The translations under genes were made by a program, and so were the position numbers. This document shows positions 23,116-37,800 of a stretch of DNA of 64,000 bases, piece by piece. How positions within the stretch are numbered: the first letter of the stretch is position 1; each line of letters begins with the position of its first letter. The stretch covers positions 17,718,099 through 17,782,098 of the forward strand of contig OW285193.1 of assembly GCA_935421135.1 (NCBI GenBank), written 5' to 3'. Origin of the DNA: Bugulina stolonifera (Eukaryota; Bryozoa; Gymnolaemata; Cheilostomatida; Bugulidae). A model generated the notes under the pieces. It had not been told where the DNA came from. It saw only the letters and a program-made list of their open reading frames with translations, and did no database searches.

Positions 23116-26100
23116 ATGGATACAGATAATAAACAGTCAGCTGCACCAATTGCTCCTGCTTCCGTGAGTTTCTTTACAGTAGACTATGTACTATGAATAA
23201 TATACACCGTGCAGTCAGCCTATGTGTCTGACTCATTTTACTCTTTCATAGATGTGTGTACTTGTACTTGTAGCCTATCTTTAGCGGCCATCTGAATACC
23301 TACTCAACAACATCTTTATGATTTAGTCTTGCCAACTATCTTTCTTGGTCTAGATCTAGAGATTGTTAACCATCAGCATTTGTTTAGCTTTAGACAATTT
23401 TTAAACTTGAAGAAGCAATAAGATAATTAGTAATTTGTATTCATCACCTTGTGCTTAGACTGTACATGTATGTTTTATGCATCACCAGATAAAATGTATT
23501 TTTGTTTTCGAAGTCTTACTTGTAATATGCTGTAGATAGTCGAGTTAAAAGCAGAACTATATAGGAAGCAGCAAGAATATGCACATCAGAAGTCTCTGGG
23601 TAGAAATGCTGTTGGGAAAGAGAAAACTTCATCTGGAGTAAGTTGTCGCAGCTCATTCAGACTGCCTACAAATTTAATTAGTCTAAATTGTTTACTCGAC
23701 TACTTATAAGCAATGAATAGTGTGTGTTTATATATATACAATTTAGATGTAATATAGATTTAGTCTAGTCTACTAGTCTCAGTTATTGTAGTTTGGTTCA
23801 TGTAGATTTAGAATTTGCAGTAAGAGAACTAATTCTAATGTTTTACTTAACAGAAGAAAAAAAGTGGGTTTGCAGGTAAGAATCGAAGGTATGTAGGTAA
23901 GAATCGTGGTGTTGAGAAACGGAGCGAGGCTGATGCTGTGGACAGGTACTTTACAGACGAGCAGAAGTTGGAGGCTTCAAGGTAATTGCAGTGTATTGTA
24001 GATTTTTACATTGGCTTGTATGTAGGCCTAAGCTTGACCACCTTAACTGAGTGTTATCTTAGAGAAAATCGGTCTGCAGTCTTTCAGTGAGGCTCCTCTG
24101 CTGTATTGATCATGCAAGGCTACCCACCTGAGTTTGTATTGGGTACATAATTATAGTGAACAGGCATGCGAAATTTAAATATTGCACGGGTTTTAAATGT
24201 GACCAGTTGCCTGCACAGGTTAGAGAGATGTAAATATTTTGAGTATTTGTGTATGTGCTCCTGTAAGTAACAGTTGGTTCTTTACCCTGACAGATTAACC
24301 CTGGAAGCAAAAAGCAAGCTGTATGAGAAAATGGCCAAGTCTGGAGATAATATGGAGGATGAAGATGGTAGTTATTATTATGTCGTCATGTCATGCTTCA
24401 TTACATAATAATTCATGATGATGGTGTTTTGGTTTCATTACTAAAATTTAAATGGTTTTTCTTGTTATAATTTCAGGAAATTCTTTATATCTGGTGGATT
24501 TTGAAAGAAAGTTTATTGATAAAGCCATGGAGGCGAGGGAATCTCGACAGGAAGCAAGTGGGTCTAATCAGAAAGTTGTTGAAGACATCATTGAGAGTCT
24601 GCCAGAAGAAATAAATGATGTAGCTGTTGATGAGCAGTGGTAGGTTCTCAACCATGTTAATAAGTTGTTACGGGAATGTGGGCATCTGCCTTCAAACTGT
24701 GTCGATGTGATTCTGCTACTTTAAATTTAGTCAGAAGCAAACCAGGTTTATAAACTTGGTAAACAGATTAGTCTATCATAATTCAGCAGTTCAGCTGGAT
24801 AAGGTTATATATATCCATATGAGTATATATATGCCAATATGATATTGTTAATTCATGTAGGAAGGAGGCTATGCGCTCTAATAGTCATACATTGTTGTAA
24901 ATAAAAGTTTGTTGGCTGTAGTTTTATCTTTCCCGTTATGATTCGTTTGTCTCTTCAGGGTGGATTATACCGATTCTCTCGGACGTTCCAGAAGATGCAT
25001 GAGGAAGGATCTGCCTAAGTTTCAGTCATTAGATGCTTCTATAAAATCAAATGACTCGGTGAAGAATGATTCAGCCAATCAGACACCGGATTTAATGTCA
25101 GCTGATATGCATAGGGAGATGCTGAGGGAGAAGTGGGAAAAGGAACAAATGGATATGCTGAATAATCAAGAGACTGTTCACTACTCAAATGTACAATTTG
25201 ATGGTAGGAAATAGCAACTTACATGGTACTTCTCAATTTACAGATTGACTGCTGTAAATTGATACATAATATACTAGCCTATCTTATCTGACTCAATTGG
25301 TTCAGAATTGTCTAATCCTGACAATATTTATGAGAGGGGACAACTTTGAAATACACATAAGTTGATTGTATTATATTAATAGCAATTGTACTGAATGAGG
25401 TTGGTACTAACCACTAATATGATGGGGCATGAAGGTCATTCTAGAGTCTAGACACTGAGTTCTGTTATTGTTCATTACCAGAGCACAGATCTCACGGTGT
25501 CGGATATTATCAGTTCTCTAAGAAAGAAGAAGAGAGACAAAAAGAGTTAGAGACATTGCGTCAAATGACTGCAGACACCCTGGCTCAAAGAGAGGCTAAG
25601 CAAAAGTTGAAAGACAAAAGGAAAGCTCTGCTAAATGCTCGCCTTGAGAAGGTTCGAATGAGAAGAATAGCTCAAGGGAAGCCAGTTCCTGAACTAAAAG
25701 GTTGGCTAAAGGAGATGTTTATTTCTCGGATAGAAATTTAGTTGATCAGGTGGAATTCTAGATAGTTTTGCAGTAATTATTTCTATAATGCAGATATTGA
25801 TAGGCATCGAGATATATTCTATTAAGCCATACTACATTTTGTTCTTGCTAAAGGTTTGTACATTTACATAATTTATACTATAATCATATTAATGCATGTA
25901 CCTTGATAATTCTATAGTATTCTACAGATCATGCATGGATGTATAATCTTGCATTTCTCAGCAGATGAGACAGAACCTGTGAAAAAAGAACTGGAAGACC
26001 TACCGGGACCAGCAGATCTGCAGTCTGATGGGAAGGTTGAGGACAGTGATGAGCCAGTAGAGAAGAAACCTGCCATTAGAGAGTGGGACTTGGGTAAACC

Positions 26101-26687
26101 AGGTAAGTCCAGAATGTAAAGTACTTGAAGTGTTAGAACACATGGACACACCTTCCATTGAACATGCAGTCTCTTTTTAACTAACTGATACCCCAGTTAA
26201 TATGCCATATTTATTTCTTGCAGGACTACTTATTCCAATGAGACCCACAAAACCAAAAGGTTGGACCAATCCCAGAGAAAAACGAGATGAGGACTTTGCA
26301 CCTCCTTCATTCTACTATGAAAATGGGAGAGCCTGTGACATGTCTCAACCAATAAAAACTGTATCATCCACCACAAACTCTGTGATAGATAATATACACA
26401 CACATGCTACTAGTGGTGTAGAAAGGATACCCCTGCCTGAAATAAGTGGTGTAAATAACATACCCCTGCGTGGAACAAGTGCTGCAGACAACATACCACT
26501 ACCTGGAACAAGTAGTGTAGATGACATACCACTACCTGGAACAAGTAGTGTAGATGACATACCACTACCTGGAACAAGTAGTGTATATGACATACCCCTG
26601 CCTGGAACAAGTAGTGTATACAGCATACATCATCCTGGTATAGGGGACATTATCAAATCATTGAGGAATCAATCTGAATCCGTTTAA
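23116..26687 (+). CDS. CCDC174: CCDC174 orthologue
   Basis: CCDC174 is a nuclear coiled-coil protein that in vertebrates associates with exon-junction-complex factors. The nine exons are 23116-23163, 23536-23637, 23854-23981, 24294-24367, 24477-24639, 24959-25203, 25482-25700, 25965-26102 and 26224-26687. All join in phase, giving 526 aa against about 467 in human. Family hallmarks are VELKAELYRKQQEYAHQKSL near the N-terminus, KSKLYEKMAKSGD, LYLVDFERKFIDKAMEAR, the highly conserved WVDYTDSLGRSRRCMRKDLP, VGYYQFSKKEEERQKELETL, a KDKRKALLNARLEKVR coiled coil, AIREWDLGK and FAPPSFYYENGR. The ATG at 23116 is the first in frame and fits the family N-terminus. The C-terminal exon carries an 11-residue tandem repeat that I know of in no vertebrate copy. 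AATAAA follows the stop at 26704. Confidence 0.95.
26412..26642 (+). repeat. 33-bp coding minisatellite in CCDC174
   Basis: Seven in-frame copies of an 11-codon unit with consensus SSVDDIPLPGT. The middle copies are almost identical at DNA level and the outer copies have drifted (SGVERIPLPEI, SGVNNIPLRGT, SSVYSIHHPGI). It adds a low-complexity, probably disordered segment just before the C-terminus. The antisense open frames across it are artefacts. Confidence 0.9.
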
Positions 26688-26703
26688 TATTATTTCTACA
26701 TAC

Positions 26704-26709
26704 AATAAA
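26704..26709 (+). promoter_or_regulatory. Polyadenylation signal of CCDC174
   Basis: A canonical AATAAA sits 17 bases after the CCDC174 stop codon. This would give a very short 3' UTR, in line with compact genes elsewhere in the window. Confidence 0.6.
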
Positions 26710-27457
26710 TCTACTTGGTTAACTCACGATATGCTATAGCCTTTTTCAGTTATAATTTGTCCAGGTTGTAAGTCGGCAATATAGTAACCAGAAGGCACAA
26801 AGTGAAAATAATATTTATCGTCAAAATTGTGGGTGTGCACTAAGTATAATTCCATGCAAACTTTCATGATTGTTTTAGGTGTAGAGAAAAATGAAGTCAC
26901 TTCTTAACCCATGATATAAATAAACAAGAATAGTATCAGCAAAGACTAGTTTATTTTCTCATATTGAGTGGAAACAAATAAACATTTGTGTAACTAATAC
27001 AAACTAAGAACAACTGATAAACTTAATCACAGGACATTGACACTTGGCACGTTCAAACAGGCATAACATAGTCTATGCTGAAATCTTTATTGCCCTTTTT
27101 ATATAGCTTTTTCGGATTTTTTCATAACTTTTTTTAGTTTGGTTTTTGATAAATCATAAATACTTAGATCAATAATGTTAGGATAAAAATGGCAATGCCA
27201 TAGAGAAATTATGTTAACACCCATATATAATACATGCATAAAGGCTATAGGGTATAGATTCCCACCAGCACCTATACTTGTAGAATATTGTAGAGATGCT
27301 GCTAATTTTTCCTTCTCTTTGTTAGTTTGATGATTAACAATATTTAGTTTTTTTAATTTGTTTACTTTGAGAAAACAACTTGGTGTGTTCTTTCCAGTTT
27401 CATCCATCTCAGAGGCTGTTTACTTGGGGATATAATTTTAACTGAATTGGGGTTTTC

Positions 27458-30400
27458 CTATGTAACAGGTGCTTTACCAGCATGTTCTTTGGAGACTCGT
27501 GGTGCAAACCCTCCCTGTTGTGCTGGTGCACGAGGCATTCTGGTGACAACCAGCCTGGGACCTTCATTGGTTGACATCTGTGTCTTCAGCTTGCTTCTAA
27601 GCCTGTCTGGTCTAGCAGAGGAGCTGCCAATACTGGTGTTTGAAGAAGACCTGATAAACAATAGGATACATTAGATATGGCCAGTTTGTGTTAACAGTAT
27701 AATATTATATATGCCATCAGAAATCAGTGTATACTTAATGGCTACGCAATGTAACTGAGTACTTACGAGATCTTGCGGATGCAGAGAGCTGCAGGCTTAT
27801 TAGTGTTCAGATCTATGACCACCACACACTGAACAGAGTCTCCTGTGTGAAGGGTCGATCCATCTTGAATATCAGAAACCCTGAAGAACATCGGAACACA
27901 GCGTTAGCAGTCAGCAATGTAAAGACATCTGTATTAAAACTACACAGTACTGGATGATACAAGCAAACAAACAGTAAAATTGTACACATACCTGAAGTGT
28001 ACTTTCTTATAACTCTTGGAGTCAATCTCGAGGAAACCATTTGAAGCATTGATGGAGTCCACTCTGGCAGTGACAGTATCATTTACATTCATTACATTGA
28101 CAGCTCTGTCCCCTTGTCCAACTATCTTAGCCACTTGGAATTCTACTTGTGTGCCAATCGCTGGGCATCTCTTGTTACAGAGTGAGACGATTCCAAATGG
28201 ATATGCAACTGCAGGCTCTCCTAATACACATAACATGTTTATTATATAATGGTAGCTAAAGGCGTATTCTTGTAGCAGAGAGTAAGCAACTCCATATTAA
28301 GAGCAAATGTGATATACATGTATATACAAAAATGTACAGGGTATATATTATTGTAGCTATATAGTAGGGATTGACCAAGAACAGGGCTGAAACATAAGGG
28401 GCGACTACTGTGCAACATTGGGACTTACATGAGAGTGAAAGATAGAATGTACTGAAGGTGGATGAATGGATGGGAGAGCACATCTGAGACTACTGATAGG
28501 TAAAGAGTAGAAAGTACATACCTTCTTCCACAGTGTCGACAGTTACAATACCAGAGTATTCACCCTTCTCCACGTTCTGGTTGTTGTTTATAGCACGAGT
28601 CACTACACCAGACAAGATGGCTGCTTGTATATTCTGCATAAAGTAATTAGAGCACACTGTACAACACATGGAGACACAGCGCGGATTATACTCTGATGGA
28701 AACTATGCAATTTAACAGGCAAACAGTGTCACCACATTCATGTTCATTAGGTCATATAGGTCAAGAAATGTCCCACTTACGAGTCATATATATGTCACAT
28801 AGGACAGGAAATATCACACTTACGAGTGCGGCTTTATTCTTGGACACCATCTTTACATTTTCGGCGCTTACTTTGGTGCCTCTACATGCTAGGTTAAACT
28901 CTACCAGACTTCCGATGCGTACATCTCCAACCTCACCAGTGTAACAACTGTAAACATTGGAATACATATAACATTGGTCTTCACGTTTTAAAAGCAAGTT
29001 ATAAAATGCTACTATGTGTGAGTTATCCTCCCACGTACCTGTAATGGAAAAAGATCTCTTCGTCCAGGGACACAGTTTCAATAAATCCGTAGCTCTCTTT
29101 AAGACTGCATACAAAACCCAACTGGTTGCCGAGCCGAGAGAGCAGCTTAATGTTCACAGCCTTCTTACTACCAGATTCGCTAGACCTCTTCATCTCACAG
29201 AGGTTAAAAGAAACCGTGTCACCGTAACGCAGATCTGCATCCTTTACCTGTACATAAATCAAACCATAAGCCTTATTCATGCGTGTACTAGCTAATATCA
29301 TACATTTTATCACACTGACCTAGAAGGCAATTAAAAACCAATATGCATATTAATATTATAAGTTGCATCTCAACTTTGCTTTAGACAACACGATACCTTC
29401 TTGTGTGCACATGGGAGACAATTTCCAATCTAAGGTAGAATAGCAATCAAAACAGAGATACATGTAGTAGAATGTAGTTACTAACCATATATACAACAGT
29501 GGTGTCCTTCCCGTTGACAGCATACTTGATGATTCCAGCCTCCCCATTGGTTGAAGGAGAGCCCCTCTTCTTAGTTGACGGCTCTTGAATGACGGAGCCA
29601 GTGAATGTTTGAGAGGATATGACCTGATCCTGTCTTATGGAACCCTTCGGTAGCTTCCTGATGCGTATAGCAATGGGCTTAGACTTGTTACCAGGGTCGT
29701 AGGCAATCTACATACACACCCGCACACAGGCATGACAACACATGACAATTACTATAACATAACAGCCAGGTGTGTTATCTTATAGAAACAGTACGATAGA
29801 GTTGTAGCTGTATGATGTACCTGTATTAGCTTAAGCTAAGTAGGATATAGGGCTTACTATGACATACCGTGAACTCAATCTCATCACCAACTACTACTGG
29901 TGTGTTAGTTGACTCGTAGAGCTCATTGAAGTGGAAGAAGAGTTGTGCATCACCAACCCCTGTACCACAGTCGTCACTGAGGATCTGCAGGAAGCCATAC
30001 GACTCCTTCACACTTGAGACCACACCTACAATACAGCATTAACACAACAACTCTAACGTCACATTGTATAGGCACAGCAACAACTGATTTATTCAATCAA
30101 CTCCTCATTAATAACACATCAAAACATGAACATGATAATACACTAATTAAGGTACGTACTCCATGTTACAGGTGTGTATACAACTATGTAATATACACAT
30201 ATATGCATGGCATACAGTAGTAAACTACTGCATACAACCACACACCTTTATCTCTCTGCTCAGTTGAATTCTTAAAGCTTTCCTCATTCAGGGTAACATT
30301 GGTAGCGTGGATAAGACCGTCTCTTCTATCCTTAGCTATCTGAAACTCTACCTTGTCCCCTAAACCAATCAAAATCATGTAATGATTAAAACACTAAGGC

Positions 30401-33400
30401 ATCAGTGTCTACATGTAGTTATATAGTGTATATAAACATAGAGGCATGCTATCTCCAGTCTGCTCTCATATAACATAGCAGTCTGTAAACCATGTTTATA
30501 ATATGAATAGATATACATACAGTGAACCGACTGAATGCGTATTAGAGCATTACACCTACTTGTATAGAGATTGACTATTCTGCATTAACTAGATTAACAT
30601 ATAATACTATCATTAACCTCTTACAAGTGTATATTATACACTGCAGTGCTACAGTGTATAACATATACTACACTATAGGCTCCATTATAAGTAGTGAATA
30701 TAACGTACAGGTAGTACATTAGTTATATATGCCACCGACTGACCTACAAACAGGGTAAACTCTCCACTGATGTCTCTCTCACTGTAAGGTATTTCAGTTA
30801 TCTTTCCATCTTCCTTGCTTTCATATGTAATAGCTCCAGCCAGTGGTTCAGCGTGCTTCCTTGTGGCTTTGATAACCTATATAATAGTACAGCAGTAACA
30901 GTATTACTACCCCGTAGCCTGGGTACCAATCCACAGAATTGGATGGGTGATGACTGATTGTAGAACTTAGGCTGAGGGTTTGTGATGTAAAACCTGACCA
31001 TATTAAACACAAGAGCAGGTAACTATCTAACTAACATAACTATAACTGAGTGGAGTAGGCCTACATATTCCGATAGTTTAGTTTATTGACGGCAACTCAG
31101 GTACTGAAGCAGTAGTAAGTGATGAAGGTGGACTAGTATACAGATAATATGGTAATAATCTACTAGGATAATCTCATGCAGTGTGTTGGGTGTACCTTTG
31201 CTATTTTACCACTCTTCTTCTCAGTGCTCACATCTTCAAACACCACAGTACCTTCTGGCAGCTTGCTGATGTTGGTGGCAACTTCTTTATTCTGCAAGAT
31301 ACCAATTCAGTAGCATGTACACATACATGGTACATATAATACAGAGATGAGTCTCTCTTAGTTAGATGGAAACCATCCCACCAGAACGACTGATTCACCA
31401 CTTAGATAATACAGCTGTTGTTTATACAGTGTACAGTGTACATGTAATGTCTAACCAAGCAGATAAGCTGACATAATCCTATACATGGTAACATATTACT
31501 AACTAGCAATATACAGTGAACTATACATGATACTCTATAACATAGTATACAGTTAACTATACATGATACTCTATATCATAGTACACAGTTAACTATACAT
31601 GATACTCTATAACATAGTATACAGTTAACTATACATGATACTCTATATCATAGTATACAGTTAACTATACATGATACTCTATAACATAGTATACAGTTAA
31701 CTATACATGATACTCTATAACATAGTATACAGTTAACTATACATGATACTCTATAACATAGTATACAGTTAACTACGCGGTATCTATTGCTTCACTTACG
31801 TTTCTAGTTTGTATATTAAACTCCACATCGTCTCCAAGAACCAACTCAGCAATGTTCCCTGCAAACTCACTGTAGTGGAAGAATATCTCCTTAACCACAT
31901 CAGCTCTCTCTATGAAACCAAAGTTCTCCTTTAGTGAGCAGACGACTCCTTGAGATGTCGAAGGTGGCGCTGCCTTCTTCACACAAGTAGCCCACATATG
32001 GCCAGTCCTGAAATAGATTGCAGTCTATAGCTTAGTCCCATGACTTACTCATATACAACAGATTAGGACAGTAGGATATACATGTACATGTAAATGGAAT
32101 ATGTGTTTGTTAGTCATTAAACCAGTAGTTATGGCAACACACCATTATAACTAATCCATTAACATTGACCACACATCACACAGCCAGCAGACAAAGAACT
32201 CTACATGCTAATGATTTCATTTTTAATTGGACAACCATAATGACATTATTATACTATAAGTAGGCTACGGCTAGTAACCCCTAAGCATCATAATACAATA
32301 ATAACTTTCTATTGAGTATATCAAGTATTCAACATAACTAATATGGCAGCATGTGACATTAGTGTACTGTGTTAAATGGTATGACATATAATATCCATAC
32401 TACCTCCTGCTAGGTGAATATATCATTGTATTAATCTACTAGATCAATATGCATACTAGTAGTGCGTACTACAGGATGAGAGGACAGTAGATATTACAAC
32501 TGTCAGTGTAGTAAAGTGTAGAATAAAGCTGAAGCTTGGATAGCCATCAGCATTGTAGTTTGACTATGTTATACCTCTTTACTGGTGGTCCAGTGGTATT
32601 CATTGCCAACTATTTTATATTCCTACTATGCATATCGCCTTCCAGTTGTCTATAGTATGCCATAGTATGATACAGCATATTACACAGTATATACATTGTA
32701 CATGTAATATGATACTAATAATATACAGTAGTATAATATGTACTATACTTACTTCTGATCAGTAGCTATAAAGAAGGTGACCTTGTCCTGATAGAGAGGT
32801 ATCTGGCTCTGGGTCTTGTCATCCTCCAAGTCTATCGTACTGTATGGTATGTAAAATGTCTCTCCACTCTGCTCATACGATATTCTCCCTGATCTATCCA
32901 GAAAGCTCTGTAACCAACCATAGACTATACAGCATAGAGTATACAGTATATACTATATAGTATACAGTGTAGACTATAGAACATACAGTATAGAGTATTA
33001 TAGTATACAGCATACAGTATACAGCAAGCAGTATAGAGTATACAGTACCCAGTATAATGAGTATATGGTTATGGTATACTACTCACTGCGCCTTGAAAGT
33101 TAAGAAGCCAAGCAGTGTCACCTGTGACAGTTCCATTCCACTCACTATTGAACCTCCCCGCAGAGAGCAAAGTGTTTGGGGAAATGTAAGGCATTGCATT
33201 GTAGCAAATCAACACAATTACAGAAATCAGTTTTTGCATAATTATGTTTTTGCATTGATGACTGGAGCAAAGGTAAACCATATCAACTGATATGAATGAA
33301 GTATGTGTTAGTATGACAAAGGCTAGTAATCCCTGGGTAGCATACTAACATACTCTTTAATATAGTCTACTAACTACTAACACTACTAACAACTGAGATT

Positions 33401-34812
33401 GCTACCTTGAAGTTCTCCTGCACCTCAGCCTTGATAAACACAACTCCAGAGAACTGCTCCTTACTGACAGTCAGAGCTGCCTCTATTTTGGTGACGGAAA
33501 CGGCTAACCATCGACTCGATCGGTAGTCGTAGGAGAGAGTGAACTCCACAAAGTCTACAGCACACAGACATGCTAACTAAATAACTCCATACTTATAAGC
33601 ATAATATATATACAACCATGTAGGTATAATATAGAGTATAGAGGCTTCTAACACAGTCATGCTGTCTTTCACATTGGAAACCAGTTAGTTTTTGAAACAT
33701 TTGAACAAAGGAGAAGGTATCAGATTGCTACATCATGTTATGATTATCACTAACAAAGCAAGGAATGATATCATCAAATGTACAGCAGTGACAGTATTGA
33801 CAGTTGTAGTGCACAATATAACTATGTTATGGAAATGTTATGACAAGACCACAGTAATACTGCTACACTGCTGCCTGTGTATAATACATGTACCCAGCAT
33901 ATAAGCAGATAGTCTCACAGCTGACTGTGTATTGCTCATTATTAACCTCATGATAAAAGTTAAACAATATGCTACACTGTAGGAGTGACTGGTAGATAGC
34001 TGTGAAGTGGTATTTCACTTTATAGAGCAACAACTCACCTGCGGGCTGCAGGCTGTTCACATCCCCAACAACTTCACTGTAGTGGAAGAACAGATGATTC
34101 TCTTTCTGGGCATCACTCTCTATGAACCCATATGAGTGCTGCAACCACAACAGAGGAAAGGTACAAACCCCTTTGCAAGGACATAACAGAGAGGGCTTTG
34201 AGGAAACCAGCTAAAGTGAAACTAATCACTGATTTCCTATCAATAAATGTGTCAATTATAATTTTGTGAATTTCCAAAAAGGTTTGTCTTGACTCAGCGG
34301 GTATTACATGCATGTCCACATACACGTAAATGTGGGACACCAGTTACAGTAGTCAGCAGGTCACTCGTATATCGACACAGTATATGTACATATGGTTATC
34401 ACCACCAGTAGCTACACATTATACATCTAACTCACCAGCAGCTTCTCCACAGTTCCTCGGTGCTTTTGGTTATAGTTGTGAGAGTGACCATGTCCGGTAT
34501 GTCCACCCTTACCATGATTAACGTGACTGTCTCCGGCTGAGCTTAGTACTGCGTTTCTACTTAATTGTTGGTTTCGACTTATACCTCCTGGTTGGCTTGC
34601 TACCACTGGGTTATTTTGTTGCTTGCGTGGGTTTTCCTACAAAGAATCCAATACCTAAAAATTGTTTGACTTCACCTTTTAAGCTTGCTACTAACATGTA
34701 AGAAAACATTAAAATAAAAGATCTAATTAGTGTTTCTATTACAGACCTTGGCATGAACAGGTCGGGTAAGTACATGATGCTGCGGCATGTTTGTATGAAC
34801 TCTTACTGCCAT
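27458..34812 (-). CDS. CSDE1: CSDE1/UNR cold-shock-domain RNA-binding protein
   Basis: CSDE1 (UNR) binds cytoplasmic mRNA through cold-shock domains and controls translation and decay. The 17 exons are 34747-34812, 34436-34636, 34039-34138, 33406-33554, 32753-32907, 31800-32007, 31196-31291, 30744-30876, 30246-30359, 29868-30025, 29486-29707, 29039-29247, 28824-28947, 28522-28633, 27992-28220, 27767-27880 and 27458-27650. They join in phase to 860 aa (human about 798). Canonical cold-shock motifs occur at about 95-110 (SYGFIES, LFFHYSE), 244-270 (GVVCSLKENFGFIER, KEIFFHYSE), 409-440 (KESYGFLQ, LFFHFNE) and 578-604 (SLKESYGFIET, EIFFHY). Non-canonical repeats lie between. The fifth domain (about 730-790) is altered: NGFLEI and KVHFR replace the aromatic motifs. 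The C-terminus GPRLVVTRMPRAP matches the family tail. The start is the first ATG after an in-frame stop (MAVRVHTNMPQHHV). The call is secure. Confidence 0.95.
31525..31775. repeat. 36-bp minisatellite in CSDE1 intron 6
   Basis: About seven copies of CATGATACTCTATAACATAG followed by TATACAGTTAACTATA. The array ends about 25 bases from the exon 6 donor (exon starts at 31800). The only frequent variant is ataaca/atatca. Confidence 0.9.
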
Positions 34813-37800
34813 TCTTCTTGTTGAGATTCGAGTATTTCTTGTGACTTGGGTGTGACCACTTCTGGTCTGGTTATGTTTTTACTTTCTTTGATGGCTACAA
34901 AGTAGCAGGAGTATTATTAGGTCTAGCCAATGCTTAGCAACTGCATGCCTCCAATACCAATGTTCAACTACTGTTAACTTGTGTTCTGATGGTATAGAAC
35001 CTAAACCTCACTACCAACAATGCAAGTGTTGAGCCAACAATAGTAGAGAACTAGATGGTTACTAACTGAATTGTTACAGCTACTAGCCTTATCCAGCTTA
35101 ACATTCCCATGCAATACCCTTAATCTTATAAAAGCTGCACATTTACAATAGAAAGCCAACTAATATAACCTAAAAGCAAAAGCTATCAAATGCAGAGACA
35201 GTGAGCTTTTTACAACAAAGGACACCAGGTTTGCACCAGTATTTAAACACAAAACTATGTACTATGTGATCAGAACAATCTTTACTAAAGGGATGGATCC
35301 TAGGAGCTAGAATAGCTCTGCAAAGAGAAGGTTGAAAAATTGAATATTATGTTATCATACATGTGTAACAAAAATATGATTTCATGCAGCTTATAGTAAT
35401 AATGGCAACAAAATTGCAGCAAAATGCTGTAAATCCATTATCAAGTTGGTGTAAACTGTATTCAGCTAACATAACTGAATGTCATCCATTCAAACATATT
35501 GGGCCAGTTTGGGAGAAAGACCAACTTAGAGATAAAATGTACATGTAAGGGAAAGGGAATCTGAATGTGCATAAGTACATGGCATAGCTGAATACGCCAT
35601 GTAATCAAATTTTTCTGTTACTTGCAAGTCGATTATAACTGGTTCATAGCATAAATGACTTTCTAACTGTACCAAGTGCTCAAAGTGAATAACCCTTAAA
35701 AAATTACAGTTTAAAGATAGCTAATAAATAAAAATTTAATTGCAGAAAAAATATTTATTTTGCCATCGATTTTCCATCATATCCAGTTAATGCAATGGGT
35801 GAGTTGCAAACATGTCAGTGGCGGATTTCTTACAACATTGAACACTAGAGCATCTCAAGATAATATTTTACATAAAATACATTCTGAACTGGACCAAGGG
35901 GCTGGTGAACTGTAGCATGCTAAAATAGGCAACAGATGAAGTGACTACTAAAATAGGCAACAGATGAGGTGACTACTAAAATAAGTTGAAGTTGTTGATC
36001 TTTCCTAGATATTATAGCAATTGAGCTATGAGGTTATGTGCTACTTATGAGGTTATGTGGCTAGAGTCTGATATCTGAAACCTGAAATGCAAAATTTTGC
36101 TATTGGAGAGATTGAAAACATGTAGCCAACTCCCCATAGCTTCTAATATCAATAGCAATAATGTCCTTAATACAGCTAATGGTGTACCCTACCTAAGCCT
36201 TTCCCTGGTGTGGCTATAATAAAAATTCAGTACCTCAACATAATGTTGTTTTTTGACCACATTCCACTACAGTTATGGTAAGTAATACTGCTATGGCTAT
36301 TATCCAAGCAATTTAGCCCAGCCGGTCATAAAACTAATACTTCCCCTACTACTAAATATAAATATGTATTATGGAAACCTTAGTGAGTGTGGCTATAACA
36401 AATCATGAATGTAAAATAGTGAACATGTAGTAGGATTTTGGTCTAATCAGAGCATTGCTATTAATGACAATAATCTGTGTTCTCTGCCTTTTTACAGTTT
36501 TAGTTTCAGTTAGCAGCGAGCTTCTATATTTTTTATCTTCCCTTTACCTAAACAGTAGATAGAACTAATAACCTAAACAGTAGATAGAGCAAATGGCCTG
36601 GTCTTGCAGTTGCACAAGTTCATCATATACAAGTTGACAGAAACACACCACTGTACGCCAGAAGGTTGCTGTTCACATGACACTTTGTGCATCCAATAAT
36701 TATAACATTACATTGCAAGAACTTTTGATTTTTATATCTATGCAATTGTTGGGTGTAAAATCGGGCGGCATAAATATCACTGTTAGACGCTGTACTATAG
36801 TTCTACCTATCTGGACAGACTGAGATTCATATTTGTGGCTGGGGAAATGGGCTAAGACAAGGTTACACACAAGAAAAGATGACAATGAACTACTCCTGAC
36901 TATATATATACACATTCATGCATAAATAATAACAAAAAAGCAAAACAAACATTACCTAAGCACAGTATTATCGTGTTCCACACTTTTACCTCATTCGAGG
37001 GTCTCAGTGGAAAATAAAAAAAAAAACTAACTTTGACTAATTAATACCAAACCATGGGCTATTTCATTGATTATTTGACTATGCATTTACTCTAAATGTG
37101 TCCACCACCTTGACTCAAAATATTGGTATGACTTGTCACTTGATGGATATATTGTATTATTATTATACAAAATTAAATATAATTATCTTATATTTCTTTA
37201 TTAAAATAAAAATATCAAATCGGAGTCTGAATCATTTGCCTTTGTTTACTACACCGACGACATGACATTTATTTAAATTGCCACTAGCAATGGTAATAGT
37301 AAAATACTGACCAATTCGTCCCTTGAACTTGTACGACACCCAATGGTAGACACCAACAATGCAGCACCAAGCCTCCCAACAGTTGAAGTGTACCCAATTT
37401 GTGAATAAATTATGAGTCAGTTTAAACTTTAGTTGAGCGCTTGAAAGTTTATGTATTGATCTCGAGATGAAAACATTGGCCCCGTTACAATTGCTTTCAG
37501 GCCAAGAACTAAGGTTGAGTAGATAGCCTCACAACGAACGCCATAGCATTTTAGTGTTTACATAAATCTTTAATTTTTATACAGTGTTTTTTGTATGTTT
37601 AGCTGTCCAAATTTAATTTATTTAATATCACAATTGTGACAATTTGAAAATAATACATTTGCTGTATCTGGCAAACATTTGCTTAATGATTCTTTACGGC
37701 TAACCAGAACTTTTAAGGTATACCCTGTGTACCATGGTTTATTAGATGCTACCTGATTATATGGAATAATCTCTGACGGTTATAACAAATAATAGCGCCA

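Noticed and set aside
33069..33281. Extra CSDE1 exon on the minus strand
   Set aside because: It has a good donor-like end, but exons 33406-33554 and 32753-32907 already join in phase and match the family without a gap.
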